25,273 nucleotides of DNA, taken from Bacteroidales bacterium. Its GTDB lineage: Bacteria > Bacteroidota > Bacteroidia > Bacteroidales > UBA1402. Of this stretch, positions 1-8,729 are shown piece after piece. Position numbers and translations under genes: made by a program. The DNA lies in NCBI GenBank assembly GCA_012511135.1, contig JAAZGQ010000141.1:1-25273 (forward strand), read 5' to 3'. Numbering within the stretch: position 1 is the stretch's first letter; every line of letters starts with the position of its first letter. The notes under the pieces were generated by a model that was given only the letters and a program-made list of their open reading frames with translations, searched no databases and had not been told where the DNA came from.

Positions 1-2709
1 CGTCATCTGCCCGGTAATTTTGTCGATGAGTTTACGGGGATTTTCTTCCTCTTCGAATTCGTCAGGCTCGGTATTAATTACAGGTTCAGGGCCGGGGCCG
101 GGATCGTTGTCCTCTTCTTTGGGAGGCGGAAAACGTAAGGGCTCTATTTCTTTTATTTCTGCAATTTCAAAGGTGCTTATGCGTTTCCCTTTGGCCTTGA
201 AACTCTTAACCCCTATGAATTCCTCACAATCCAAGATCAGTTTTTCCCTATAACTATCGTTACCCCCGAAACTGACCTCGATACGAGGATAGCAGGTATC
301 GCTGAGCAATATCAGCCTGGATTCGGCATTTTCTCCGGTAAAACTCAGCTTTCGTTGCGAAAACTCGAGCGGGAAACGCTTCAGATAGGGATAATTCTGC
401 TGATCGGCATCAAAAAGCGCCGCTGTCCAGATTTTCTCCTTCTCAAATTTTTCGATACGCAGAATATTGTCTTCGTAATGATTGCTCAAATCAATATTGG
501 TCATATAGTATTCTCCGTTCCTGGTAATGACCAGGATACTGTCATCGTTCTGGAATTCGCCCAGGAATTCTCCGCGTCCGTCGTAATTGAGTCTCAAAAT
601 ATCACGGTCAAACCAGACCTCTCGTCCGCCCAGCGTAGAACCTCCTTTTTGCTTGAGCATGATTTTGAAGACATCGTTTTTGGTCAGAATATTACCCATC
701 GATTGCCGTCCCTTGATGGCAATTTCTCCAAAATCTTTTTCGAATTGCAGTTTTTTGATTCTGGGGGCCGGCTTCAGCGTAACACGAATAATTTCGGCTT
801 CGCCGTTGGGATTGGCACTGAAATACTGAATGCGCGAACCCGGGCTGCCTTTGGTTACATCGTATTCCTTGTCTCTGGTGATGCCGTTCACGGCAAAACG
901 CTTTATATAGGAAGTGCCTCCGCCTCTGTTGTCAAACTTGCCGTCCCGGTAAATGACGTTGTAAATGGTGCGGGGGTCATTCTTCTTGAACACATTCACA
1001 TATAGAACGTTTTTGCCGACAAACATCTTCTCGCTCACCTTGACAACCTTGTACTTGCCGTCCTTGTAAAAAATAATCACATCATCCAGGTCGGAACAGG
1101 GGCAAACCAATTCGTCTTTTTTGAGAGAAGTTCCAATGAATCCTTCTTCGCGGTTGATGTATAATTTCTCGGTGGCTTCTACCACTTTGGCAGCTTCGAT
1201 GGTATCAAAGCCCCTGATCTCTGTTTTGCGGGGGAAGGCAGCTCCGTATTTCTTTTTGAGGCTTTCGAACCAGGCAATGGTGTATTCGACCAGCGTGGCC
1301 AAATGATGATCGATCTCCTCTATCTGGGCTTGCATCGAGGCTATGGCTTCTTCGGCTTTGTCGGTATTGAATTTCAGGATACGGGCCATCTTGATTTCCA
1401 TCAGACGCATCAAATCCTCGCGCTTGATTTCGCGCACAAAATCTTTTTTGAAGGGCTCCAGTCTCTTGTCAATATGCGACAGAGCCTTGTCCATGTTGGC
1501 GCTATCTTCAAAGGCCTTGTCCTTGTAGATCCTTTGCTCGATAAAGATCTTTTCCAGAGAAGCAAACAAAAGACTTTCGAGCAATTCGCCCTTGCGGATA
1601 AGCAATTCTTTTTTGAGCAATTCCTTGGTGTTGTCGGCAGAGTACCTCAACACATCGCTTACAGTCAGAAATTGAGGCTTTTCGTCCGCAATCACGCAGC
1701 AATTGGGGGAAATACTTACCTCGCAATCGCTGAAGGCGTACAAGGCATCTATGGTTTTGTCCGAAGAAGTGCCGGGAGCCAGGTGTATCAAAATTTCGGC
1801 GTTCTGGGCGGTATTGTCGTCCACTTTCCGGATTTTGATTTTGTTTTTTTCGTTGGCCTTTAAAATGGATTCAATGATACCCGAAGTGGTTTTCCCGTAG
1901 GGTATCTCAGTAATAACCAGGGTTTTATTGTCGAGTTTGCTGATTTTGGCCCGGAGCTTTACGCTGCCTCCGCGCTCTCCGTCGTTGTAACGACTGATAT
2001 CCACATAACCTCCGGTTTGAAAATCGGGATAGAGTTTAAAAGGCTCGTTACGCAAATAAGCAATAGAGGCATCAATCAATTCATTGAAATTGTGAGGAAG
2101 AATTTTGGAAGAAAGACCCACCGCAATGCCCTCAACCCCCTGAGCCAGCAATAAGGGAAATTTAACCGGCAAACAGACCGGTTCCTGGTTTCTGCCGTCG
2201 TAAGTGGGTTTCCACTCCGTAATTTTGTGATTAAACAGCACCTCCAGGGCAAATTTGGACAGCCTGGCTTCTATGTAACGCGGGGCTGCAGCCCCATCTC
2301 CGGTGAGCAGGTTTCCCCAGTTCCCCTGGCAATCTATTAATATTTCCTTTTGTCCCAATTGCACCAGAGCATCACCTATAGAGGCATCGCCGTGGGGATG
2401 AAACTGCATGGTGTGGCCAATAATGTTGGCCACTTTGTTGTAGCGGGAATCGTCCAGGCGTTTCATGGAGTGCAAAATTCTGCGCTGCACAGGCTTCAGG
2501 CCGTCGGCAATGTGCGGAACGGCACGCTCAAGTATCACATACGAAGCATAATCCAGGAACCAGTTGCGGTACATTCCCGTTAATTGTTGCTTAATGTGGG
2601 CAGGATTGAGCAGGTCAGGCGTGAGCGTAACACCCTCTTTGTCCGCTTTGGTCTGACCCTCTAAATTGTCTGGAACATCAGTCTCATTCAGAAAATGTTC
2701 TTCCTCCAT
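1..2709 (-). CDS. parC: DNA topoisomerase IV subunit A (ParC-type), 3' end outside window
   Basis: This is the DNA-cleaving and rejoining subunit of topoisomerase IV, which decatenates chromosomes together with ParE. Reading from the ATG at 2709, the frame is open for 903 codons and runs off the window edge, so the C-terminus is missing. The N-terminal winged-helix/tower region is clear: YRNWFLDYASYVILERAVP near residue 47, LKPVQRRILHSM near 71, HTMQFHPHGDASIGDAL near 99, and PRYIEARLS with the catalytic Tyr145. The form is that of the Bacteroidota ParC-like branch rather than GyrA (PRYIE instead of PRYTE). In the quinolone-resistance segment, Ala109 occupies the place of the usual Ser (GDAS rather than GDSA). 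The last visible 40 residues are very acidic and Pro/Gly-rich (DNDPGPGPEP, then FEEEENPRK), a tail beyond the DNA-wrapping domain. parE is not in the window. Transcription is divergent from glyS. GyrA was considered and is less likely. Confidence 0.9.
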   Translation of the reverse strand, partial: MEEEHFLNETDVPDNLEGQTKADKEGVTLTPDLLNPAHIKQQLTGMYRNWFLDYASYVILERAVPHIADGLKPVQRRILHSMKRLDDSRYNKVANIIGHTMQFHPHGDASIGDALVQLGQKEILIDCQGNWGNLLTGDGAAAPRYIEARLSKFALEVLFNHKITEWKPTYDGRNQEPVCLPVKFPLLLAQGVEGIAVGLSSKILPHNFNELIDASIAYLRNEPFKLYPDFQTGGYVDISRYNDGERGGSVKLRAKISKLDNKTLVITEIPYGKTTSGIIESILKANEKNKIKIRKVDDNTAQNAEILIHLAPGTSSDKTIDALYAFSDCEVSISPNCCVIADEKPQFLTVSDVLRYSADNTKELLKKELLIRKGELLESLLFASLEKIFIEQRIYKDKAFEDSANMDKALSHIDKRLEPFKKDFVREIKREDLMRLMEIKMARILKFNTDKAEEAIASMQAQIEEIDHHLATLVEYTIAWFESLKKKYGAAFPRKTEIRGFDTIEAAKVVEATEKLYINREEGFIGTSLKKDELVCPCSDLDDVIIFYKDGKYKVVKVSEKMFVGKNVLYVNVFKKNDPRTIYNVIYRDGKFDNRGGGTSYIKRFAVNGITRDKEYDVTKGSPGSRIQYFSANPNGEAEIIRVTLKPAPRIKKLQFEKDFGEIAIKGRQSMGNILTKNDVFKIMLKQKGGSTLGGREVWFDRDILRLNYDGRGEFLGEFQNDDSILVITRNGEYYMTNIDLSNHYEDNILRIEKFEKEKIWTAALFDADQQNYPYLKRFPLEFSQRKLSFTGENAESRLILLSDTCYPRIEVSFGGNDSYREKLILDCEEFIGVKSFKAKGKRISTFEIAEIKEIEPLRFPPPKEEDNDPGPGPEPVINTEPDEFEEEENPRKLIDKITGQMT

Positions 2710-2741
2710 ACCATGGCATAATTTTGGGTTATTTTAAGTCA

Positions 2742-2749
2742 CAAAGATA
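2742..2749 (-). promoter_or_regulatory. -7 promoter box for parC
   Basis: Read on the minus strand this is TATCTTTG, a perfect match to the Bacteroidota -7 consensus TAnnTTTG, 32 bases before the parC ATG. No convincing TTG -33 element lies at the usual spacing. Confidence 0.6.
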
Positions 2750-2790
2750 CAATTTTTTTCATCCATTGCGCATAAAAACAAATTAAACCC

Positions 2791-2798
2791 TACCTTTG
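2791..2798 (+). promoter_or_regulatory. -7 promoter box for glyS
   Basis: TACCTTTG matches the Bacteroidota -7 consensus TAnnTTTG, 21 bases before the glyS ATG. A TTG at 2765-2767 could serve as a loose -33 element (23-base spacer, slightly long). The upstream in-frame TTG at 2796 lies inside this box and so cannot be the start codon. This box and the parC box form a compact divergent promoter region. Confidence 0.6.
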
Positions 2799-2819
2799 CA
2801 AACTAAAAAAAAAGCACCC

Positions 2820-4364
2820 ATGGCACAACAAGAAGATGTTTTCAAGAAACTTATTTCTCATTGCAAAGAATACGGTTTTGTTTTCCCTTCCAGTGAAATA
2901 TACGATGGATTGTCGGCCGTTTACGATTACGGTCAAATGGGAGTAGAACTCAAAAACAACCTGAAAAAATATTGGTGGGACTCCATGGTGCTGATGCACG
3001 AAAATATTGTGGGCCTTGACTCGGCCATCTTTATGCATCCCACTATCTGGAAAGCCTCGGGTCACGTGGATGCTTTCAATGACCCCCTCATCGACAACAA
3101 AGATTCCAAAAAGCGCTATCGAGCCGATGTGCTCATAGAAGATCAACTGGCTAAATACGACGACAAAATCGACAAAGAAATAGCCAAGGCTGCCAAACGC
3201 TTTGGAGAGGCTTTTGACGAAGCCCAGTTTAGGGCCACCAATCCCAGGGTTCTGGAAAACCTGCAAAAAAAGGAAGCTTTACATCAGCGCTTTGCCGAAG
3301 CTCTCAATCGAAACGACCTGGAGGCTCTGCGCCAGATCATCCTGGACGAAGAAATTGTCTGCCCGGTGAGCGGCAGCAAAAACTGGACAGATGTGCGTCA
3401 ATTCAACCTGATGTTTGCCACCGAAATGGGCTCCACTGCCGACGGCGCCTTGAAAGTCTATTTAAGGCCCGAGACAGCTCAGGGTATTTTTGTGAATTAC
3501 CTCAACGTCCAAAAAACCGGAAGGATGAAGATTCCTTTTGGCATCGCTCAGATCGGTAAGGCTTTTCGCAACGAAATTGTTGCCCGCCAGTTTATTTTCA
3601 GAATGCGGGAGTTTGAACAAATGGAAATGCAGTTTTTTGTCAAACCCGGAACCGAACTCGAATGGTTTGCCAAATGGAAGGAAACTCGCCTGAAATGGCA
3701 CAAAGCCCTGGGCCTGGGCGATCATAAGTATCGCTTCCACGACCACGACAAACTGGCACATTATGCCAATGCCGCCACCGATATCGAATTTCAGTTGCCT
3801 TTTGGCTTCAAAGAAGTGGAAGGCATTCATTCCAGAACCGATTTTGACCTGAGCAGCCACGAAAAATATTCCGGCAAAAGCATTAAATATTTTGATCCGG
3901 AACTCAACGAATCGTATGTGCCTTATGTCATAGAAACTTCTATCGGAGTTGACCGCACCTTCCTGAGCATTCTGGCCGGGACCTACGAAGAAGAAACCCT
4001 GGCGGGAGGCGAAAGCCGTGTGCTGCTCCATCTGCCTCCGGCCCTGGCGCCCATAAAACTGGCCATTCTGCCTTTGGTCAAAAAAGACGGACTGCCCGAG
4101 AAGGCGCGCCAAATCATCGATGAGCTCCGTTTTGACTTTAAATGCCAATACGACGAAAAAGACTCCATCGGCAAGCGCTACCGCAGACAAGATGCCATCG
4201 GGACGCCTTTTTGTGCCACGGTAGACCACGACACGCTGGAGGACAACAGCGTTACAGTACGCGATCGCGACAGCATGGAACAAATACGCGTTCCCATCGA
4301 AGAGCTCAGATCGCTGATCTCCGACAAAGTGGATTTGAAACAATTACTCAGGAAGCAGGCATAA
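2820..4364 (+). CDS. glyS: Glycyl-tRNA synthetase, class II homodimeric type
   Basis: It charges tRNA-Gly with glycine using ATP in the cytoplasm. The 514-residue protein has the alpha2-type class II architecture shared with archaea, eukaryotes and many bacteria. It begins with the typical DVFKKLISHCKEYGFVFPSSEIY. YDYGQMGVELKNNLKKYWW near 36 is the conserved N-terminal block, LRPETAQGIFVNY lies near 215, motif 2 (FRNEI, residues 249-253, then REFEQMEMQFF) follows, and motif 3 is GVDRTFLSIL. An anticodon-binding domain (PIKLAILPLV onward) makes up the last third. The ATG at 2820 was chosen because the protein family begins here and because the upstream in-frame TTG overlaps the promoter. The GH43 gene follows after only 11 bases without a visible terminator, so the two are probably co-transcribed. 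Confidence 0.95.
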   Translation: MAQQEDVFKKLISHCKEYGFVFPSSEIYDGLSAVYDYGQMGVELKNNLKKYWWDSMVLMHENIVGLDSAIFMHPTIWKASGHVDAFNDPLIDNKDSKKRYRADVLIEDQLAKYDDKIDKEIAKAAKRFGEAFDEAQFRATNPRVLENLQKKEALHQRFAEALNRNDLEALRQIILDEEIVCPVSGSKNWTDVRQFNLMFATEMGSTADGALKVYLRPETAQGIFVNYLNVQKTGRMKIPFGIAQIGKAFRNEIVARQFIFRMREFEQMEMQFFVKPGTELEWFAKWKETRLKWHKALGLGDHKYRFHDHDKLAHYANAATDIEFQLPFGFKEVEGIHSRTDFDLSSHEKYSGKSIKYFDPELNESYVPYVIETSIGVDRTFLSILAGTYEEETLAGGESRVLLHLPPALAPIKLAILPLVKKDGLPEKARQIIDELRFDFKCQYDEKDSIGKRYRRQDAIGTPFCATVDHDTLEDNSVTVRDRDSMEQIRVPIEELRSLISDKVDLKQLLRKQA

Positions 4365-4375
4365 ACCAACATACC

Positions 4376-5908
4376 ATGAAAAAACTAGCATTTCTGATAG
4401 TCGTCAGCCTGCTAATGGCTTGTCAACAGCAAGATGCCGGCAGGCATAAACTGGGAACCGCACAAGGAGACCTGGGCAATGGTTATTTTCTCAATCCCAT
4501 CTTGGGCGGAGATTATCCCGATCCTACCATAATGAGAGAAGGCAATGATTATTACATGACTCATTCTTCGTTTGACTATGTGCCCGGCCTGGTTGTTTTT
4601 CATTCCACCGACCTGGTCAACTGGCAACCGATCAGTTTTGCCCTAAGGCGCTATCTGGGTTCGATCTGGGCTCCGGATATCTGTAAACACGGTGATCGTT
4701 ATTATATCTATTTCACGGTGGCTCATCCATCGGGCAGGATGAATTTTGTTACTTACGCCGATTCCCCCTACGGCCCCTGGAGCGATCCCATCGATTTAAA
4801 AGTTGGCAATATTGATCCCGGGCATGCTGTGGGCGAAGACGGATCGCGCTGGATCTTCCTGAGCGCAGGCCAAAGGGCCAGGCTCAGCGACGATGGCCTT
4901 TCTATAGTTCCCGGCAGTCTGGAAAAAGTGTACGAAGGCTGGATTTATCCCTCCGAATGGGTTACTGAGGGCATGTGCCTGGAAGGCCCCAAGATGCGCA
5001 AAATAGGGGATTACTTTTATTACCTCAACGCCGAGGGGGGTACAGCCGGGCCGCCAACCAGCCATATGGTAGTTGCCGCCCGCTCCAAATCCATCAACGG
5101 GCCCTGGGAAAATTCGCCCTATAATCCCATTATTCGTACCTGGAAGCGCAGCGAGCGCTGGTGGTCCAAAGGGCATGGCTCCCTGATTGATACTCCCGAA
5201 GGCAATTGGTGGATTATTTATCACGCCTACGAAAATAATTTTACTTCGCTTGGCCGGCAAACCTTGCTTGAACCGGTCAAATGGACCAAAGACGGATGGT
5301 TTGTTGCTTCAAGCGGCACAGCTATTGAACGCCCTCTGAAAAAGCCTCTCCCTTCCGAAGAGAGAATCGATCGCCGAAGCAAATTGGGGGAATTCAGAAT
5401 AGGACTGGACTGGAAATTTTACAAGGATTTTGATACTTCGCGTTTTGAGGTGAATCAGGGCGAACTGATACTTCAGGCGCAAGGTGACAGCCCCGGAACT
5501 TCCTCGCCCATAATGTGCGTGGCCGGCGAACATGCTTACGAAATTGAAGTTGAAATCGAAAAAGACGAGCATACTACTGCCGGACTCGTTTTGTATTACA
5601 ACAGCAACTTCTACGCCGGCATGGGCTTTAACCAACAGCGAACCCTGCGTTTTCGCCAGAGCATTCTCCGGACGGCTTCACGCCACGAGGGCGGCAATCA
5701 CCTTTGGCTGCGTCTTAGAAACGACTATCAGGTTTTGACCGGCGCCTACAGTTACGACGGAATAAACTGGATTCAGGAAAGCTGGGGGCTTGAAATGTCA
5801 GGTTACAACCACAACACGCTCTATGAATTCCAAAGCATGTTACCAGCCCTGTATGCAGCAGGCGAAGGCAAGGTAAAATTTAAAAATTTCAAGTATACTT
5901 CGCTCTGA
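4376..5908 (+). CDS. Glycoside hydrolase family 43 lipoprotein with C-terminal concanavalin-like domain
   Basis: This is a predicted surface or periplasmic lipoprotein of 510 residues that removes arabinose, xylose or galactose units from plant-type glycans. The sequence does not settle which substrate. The signal peptide ends in the lipobox LLMAC, with Cys16 as the lipidated residue. The five-bladed GH43 propeller spans about residues 36-335. Its expected catalytic triad is visible: general base Asp49 in GDYPDPT, pKa-modulating Asp147 in NIDPGHA, and general acid Glu203 in CLEGPK. SIWAPDICKHGDRYYIYF is a typical GH43 blade. Residues from about 345 look like the beta-sandwich found at the C-terminus of beta-xylosidase-type GH43 enzymes. 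The start is the ATG just before the signal peptide; a longer reading would overlap glyS. The gene lies 11 bases after glyS and converges on prs. No SusC/SusD pair is nearby, so it is an isolated CAZyme gene. Confidence 0.88.
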   Translation: MKKLAFLIVVSLLMACQQQDAGRHKLGTAQGDLGNGYFLNPILGGDYPDPTIMREGNDYYMTHSSFDYVPGLVVFHSTDLVNWQPISFALRRYLGSIWAPDICKHGDRYYIYFTVAHPSGRMNFVTYADSPYGPWSDPIDLKVGNIDPGHAVGEDGSRWIFLSAGQRARLSDDGLSIVPGSLEKVYEGWIYPSEWVTEGMCLEGPKMRKIGDYFYYLNAEGGTAGPPTSHMVVAARSKSINGPWENSPYNPIIRTWKRSERWWSKGHGSLIDTPEGNWWIIYHAYENNFTSLGRQTLLEPVKWTKDGWFVASSGTAIERPLKKPLPSEERIDRRSKLGEFRIGLDWKFYKDFDTSRFEVNQGELILQAQGDSPGTSSPIMCVAGEHAYEIEVEIEKDEHTTAGLVLYYNSNFYAGMGFNQQRTLRFRQSILRTASRHEGGNHLWLRLRNDYQVLTGAYSYDGINWIQESWGLEMSGYNHNTLYEFQSMLPALYAAGEGKVKFKNFKYTSL

Positions 5909-5925
5909 TTACTGTTTTGAAGAAA

Positions 5926-5946
5926 GGATTCTCCAGGCTTGAATCC
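5926..5946. terminator. Hairpin between convergent GH43 and prs genes
   Basis: The inverted repeat GGATTC / GAATCC has a 9-base loop and sits in the 43-base gap between two convergent genes. It has no T-tract on either side, so termination activity is uncertain. Confidence 0.35.
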
Positions 5947-5951
5947 GGGAA

Positions 5952-6890
5952 TCAAATAAGGTATTGGGAAGAAATGGAACGATTGTCGTAAACACGTTCT
6001 ATGGTGTCTGCAAACATATCGGCAATGCTTAGTATTTTCACTTTGGTCGATACCCTGTTGTAGGGGATGCTGTCTGTAAATATCAATTCCTTAAGGTCTG
6101 AATTTTCGACCAGATCGGTGGCTTTGCCCGACATCACACAATGACTGGCAACGGCACGTACCGACAATGCCCCTTCGCCCAGCATCAGATTGGCAGCCTT
6201 GGTAAGAGTACCTGCTGTATCGACCATGTCGTCAACCAACAAGACATTTTTGCCCTCGACATCTCCCACAATGCGCATTTCGGCTACTTCGTTGGGTTTG
6301 TTGCGTGACTTATGGCATAAAACCATGGGAACTCCCAGGTATTTAGAATAAGAATTGGCTCTTTTGGAACCGCCGACGTCCGGGGTGGCAATAACCAGAT
6401 TTTCCAGGTTCAGGGAGCGGATATAGGGCAGAAAAATAGTAGAGGCATACAAATGGTCTACAGGTACATCAAAGAAGCCCTGAATCTGATCGGCATGCAA
6501 GTCCATAGTGATCAGGCGGTCTATGCCGGCTACCGACAAAATATCTGCGATCAGTTTGGCGGCAATCGACACTCTGGGCTTGTCTTTGCGGTCTTGCCTG
6601 GCCCAGCCGAAATAGGGAACAACAGCAATAATTTTGCCGGCCGAAGCGCGTTTGGCTGCATCTATCATTAGCAGCAACTCCATCAGGTTATCCGAATTGG
6701 GAAAGGTAGACTGCACCAGAAAGACGTAATCTCCCCGTATGGATTCTTCGTAGGAAACAGAAAATTCCCCGTCTGCAAAATGCTGGATATTCATTCTTCC
6801 CAGTGGACATTCCAAGGCCGCACAAATTTTTTCGGCCAGATAATGTGATTTAGTTCCTGAAAAGATTTTGATAGGCCCCCGTAAATGCAT
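5952..6890 (-). CDS. prs: Ribose-phosphate pyrophosphokinase (PRPP synthetase)
   Basis: It makes 5-phosphoribosyl-1-pyrophosphate from ribose-5-phosphate and ATP for purine, pyrimidine, histidine, tryptophan and NAD synthesis. The 312-residue length is normal for class I enzymes. Landmarks in order: IKIFSG at 7, FADGEFSV at 38, the ATP-site segment FGWARQDRKDKPR at 94-106, the catalytic/metal motif TMDLHADQIQGFF around His132, the flexible-loop segment VGGSKRANSY at 172-181, and the PRPP-binding loop LLVDDMVDTAGT at 217-228. Its own promoter box is upstream at 6932-6939, so it is probably separate from the fabD/GH13 genes that precede it on the same strand. Confidence 0.97.
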   Translation of the reverse strand: MHLRGPIKIFSGTKSHYLAEKICAALECPLGRMNIQHFADGEFSVSYEESIRGDYVFLVQSTFPNSDNLMELLLMIDAAKRASAGKIIAVVPYFGWARQDRKDKPRVSIAAKLIADILSVAGIDRLITMDLHADQIQGFFDVPVDHLYASTIFLPYIRSLNLENLVIATPDVGGSKRANSYSKYLGVPMVLCHKSRNKPNEVAEMRIVGDVEGKNVLLVDDMVDTAGTLTKAANLMLGEGALSVRAVASHCVMSGKATDLVENSDLKELIFTDSIPYNRVSTKVKILSIADMFADTIERVYDNRSISSQYLI

Positions 6891-6931
6891 AGAACTTTAG
6901 CTTGAGAAGTTGTGAGGTAGTAAATCGGGCA

Positions 6932-6939
6932 CAAAGATA
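6932..6939 (-). promoter_or_regulatory. -7 promoter box for prs
   Basis: On the minus strand this reads TATCTTTG, a perfect TAnnTTTG match, 41 bases upstream of the prs ATG and downstream of the GH13 stop. No clear -33 TTG is present at 19-21 bases. Confidence 0.55.
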
Positions 6940-6994
6940 GGTATTTGCTTTCAAGAATTTAAGTAATCTATAAAAAAAATCTCCCCCGCTGTAT

Positions 6995-8689
6995 TTAAGG
7001 TTTAATGCTGTACTTCCATATTCTTCCGTAATTGGCCGGTAACAGCATGGGTAAGGGATCCTTTGTGTTTAACTCCAGAGGCAATATTTCCCCACTTAGC
7101 AAATCCTTACCAAGCCATTCTTTTTGGAAATTAAGTTGGAAATATTCAAAAGCGTGTTCTGGTATCCGCAGCTGAATGTGCTTGCTTTCGTCACTGAAAT
7201 TAACCACTATCAATAATACTTCCTTGTCGGCTTTGCGCATAAAGGCAAATTGCCTGGAAAAATCAAAATGGGGATTATCCATATTAACGTACATCAGGTC
7301 AAAAAACAAGCCCCGGTACAAGGCCGGTTCCTGCCGGCACAAGTTCAGAATCTTTAGGTATTCTTTTCTCAACACCTTTTGTTCTGAACTCAACAATGCA
7401 CCATCAAAACGCCCCTGATTGTTCCAGTCCGCCAGGCTGTCTATGCACCAATAGTCAAAAATACTGCTGCGTCCATCCCGTCCGCTAAAACCTTCCTGAT
7501 ACATTCCTTTTTCGCCCAATTCCTGTCCGGAATAGAGCATAAAAGGATTATTGCGCATGCAGGCCGACACAATAAGGGCCGGCAAAGCTTTGCGGGGATC
7601 TTTGGCAAAGAAATCTGAGGCTATGCGCTGTTCGTCGTGATTTTCCAGAAAATTCAACATCGAATCCTGCAATAGGCCAAGTCGTTTCCAGCAATCCGAA
7701 ATGGCGCTCGCGGGTGCATACTCGCAAATTACATTACGCAAAGTATCGTATAGTCCCACCTTGTCGTACAAATAATCAAAGCCGCCTCTTTGAATAAAAG
7801 ATTCATACAGGCCCGGATTATACACTTCACCTATGAAAAGCACCTCTTTGATTTTTTTTATTTGAGGTATCACCCAGGCCCAGAACTCCAGTGGGACCAT
7901 TTCGGCCATATCGCAACGGAACCCGTCAACACCCAGTTTAAGCCAGTATTCCAGTATCGCTTTCATTTTGTGCCAGGTGTCCGGAATCGGGTCAAAATAG
8001 CTAAGGCCTCCACCCTGGTAATCTTTGCCGTAATTCAGTTTTATGGTTTCGTACCAATCGTTGACCGCAGGCTGGGCTTTAAAACAATCGTTGCCTGTCG
8101 CCCTGGCGGGATTTTCGGTGTAGGCTGACTCTTTGCCGGAAATAAGGGCTTCGCGGGGCAGCTGAAAGCTTTGCCCGGGCAAATAATAAAAATTATTGGA
8201 AGGCGAAAAGGCTTTATCGGTCTGGTCTTTGGAACCGAAGTCTTGGACGCCACGGGGAGCTGCATCAGCATGATAAGTGCGTGCCAGGTGGTTGGGCACA
8301 AAATCGATGAGGGCTTTCAGGCCGGCCTTGTGAGTACGCCTCAGCAGGTTTTTAAACTCTGTCAGCCTTTCGGCAGGCGATTCCGCCAAATCGGGACATA
8401 CATCGTAATAATCTTTTATGGCATAGGGTGAGCCGGCCCTGCCTTTGACCAATTCGGGAGGGTCGGGCTGTATGCCGTATGCTGAATAATCGCTTTGAGT
8501 GGCATGCTCCAAGACCCCTGTGTACCAAATGTGAGTCACTCCCAGTTCTTTGATTGAATTTAGAGCCTTAGAGCTAAAGTCTTTGAATTTTCCTGTACCG
8601 TTTCTCTTCAAATCGGCATTGGATTCAGAGTTTCTTTGGCTGTTGCCGAAATAGCGGGGAAAAACCTGATAAATAATTAGTTTCGCCAT
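6995..8689 (-). CDS. Alpha-amylase family (GH13) glycoside hydrolase, cytoplasmic
   Basis: It is predicted to act on alpha-glucans or maltodextrins inside the cell, since the 564-residue protein has no signal peptide. All conserved GH13 regions are visible in the (beta/alpha)8 barrel: region I DFVPNH at 129-134, region II GFRCDMAE with nucleophile Asp260, region III IGEVY with acid/base Glu288, and region IV NFLENHDEQR with His351-Asp352. YQVFPRYF at 7-14 is the usual first strand. A small C-terminal beta domain follows (about 470-564; LLIVVNFSDES). The subfamily and product cannot be fixed from the sequence; alpha-amylase, oligo-glucosidase and glycogen debranching are all possible. It starts 15 bases after the fabD stop and is probably co-transcribed with fabD, an unusual pairing. 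Confidence 0.88.
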   Translation of the reverse strand: MAKLIIYQVFPRYFGNSQRNSESNADLKRNGTGKFKDFSSKALNSIKELGVTHIWYTGVLEHATQSDYSAYGIQPDPPELVKGRAGSPYAIKDYYDVCPDLAESPAERLTEFKNLLRRTHKAGLKALIDFVPNHLARTYHADAAPRGVQDFGSKDQTDKAFSPSNNFYYLPGQSFQLPREALISGKESAYTENPARATGNDCFKAQPAVNDWYETIKLNYGKDYQGGGLSYFDPIPDTWHKMKAILEYWLKLGVDGFRCDMAEMVPLEFWAWVIPQIKKIKEVLFIGEVYNPGLYESFIQRGGFDYLYDKVGLYDTLRNVICEYAPASAISDCWKRLGLLQDSMLNFLENHDEQRIASDFFAKDPRKALPALIVSACMRNNPFMLYSGQELGEKGMYQEGFSGRDGRSSIFDYWCIDSLADWNNQGRFDGALLSSEQKVLRKEYLKILNLCRQEPALYRGLFFDLMYVNMDNPHFDFSRQFAFMRKADKEVLLIVVNFSDESKHIQLRIPEHAFEYFQLNFQKEWLGKDLLSGEILPLELNTKDPLPMLLPANYGRIWKYSIKP

Positions 8690-8695
8690 ATTCTT

Positions 8696-8729
8696 GATTT
8701 GCCCTTATTTTTGATTTGCCCTTATTTTT
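8696..8729. repeat. Perfect 17-bp tandem duplication at the fabD/GH13 junction
   Basis: Two identical adjacent copies of GATTTGCCCTTATTTTT (plus strand) cover 8696-8712 and 8713-8729. The first read on the minus strand codes the last FabD residues. The second, read in a shifted frame, supplies FabD's stop codon and the start-proximal leader of the GH13 gene. Confidence 0.95.

Noticed and set aside
355..1005. Plus-strand open frame (216 codons) inside parC
   Set aside because: The minus-strand parC frame is open throughout this region and shows clear family motifs upstream; the plus-strand product resembles nothing.
1..2709. Assignment as GyrA
   Set aside because: The active-site context PRYIEARLS and the N-terminal block fit the Bacteroidota ParC-like branch better than GyrA (PRYTE). 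A whole-genome check of both genes would settle it.
2796..2819. TTG as glyS start
   Set aside because: It lies inside the TACCTTTG promoter box, and the family N-terminus begins at the ATG at 2820.
3462..4343. Antisense open frame (293 codons) opposite glyS
   Set aside because: It sits opposite the conserved synthetase motifs, with no family resemblance and no promoter.
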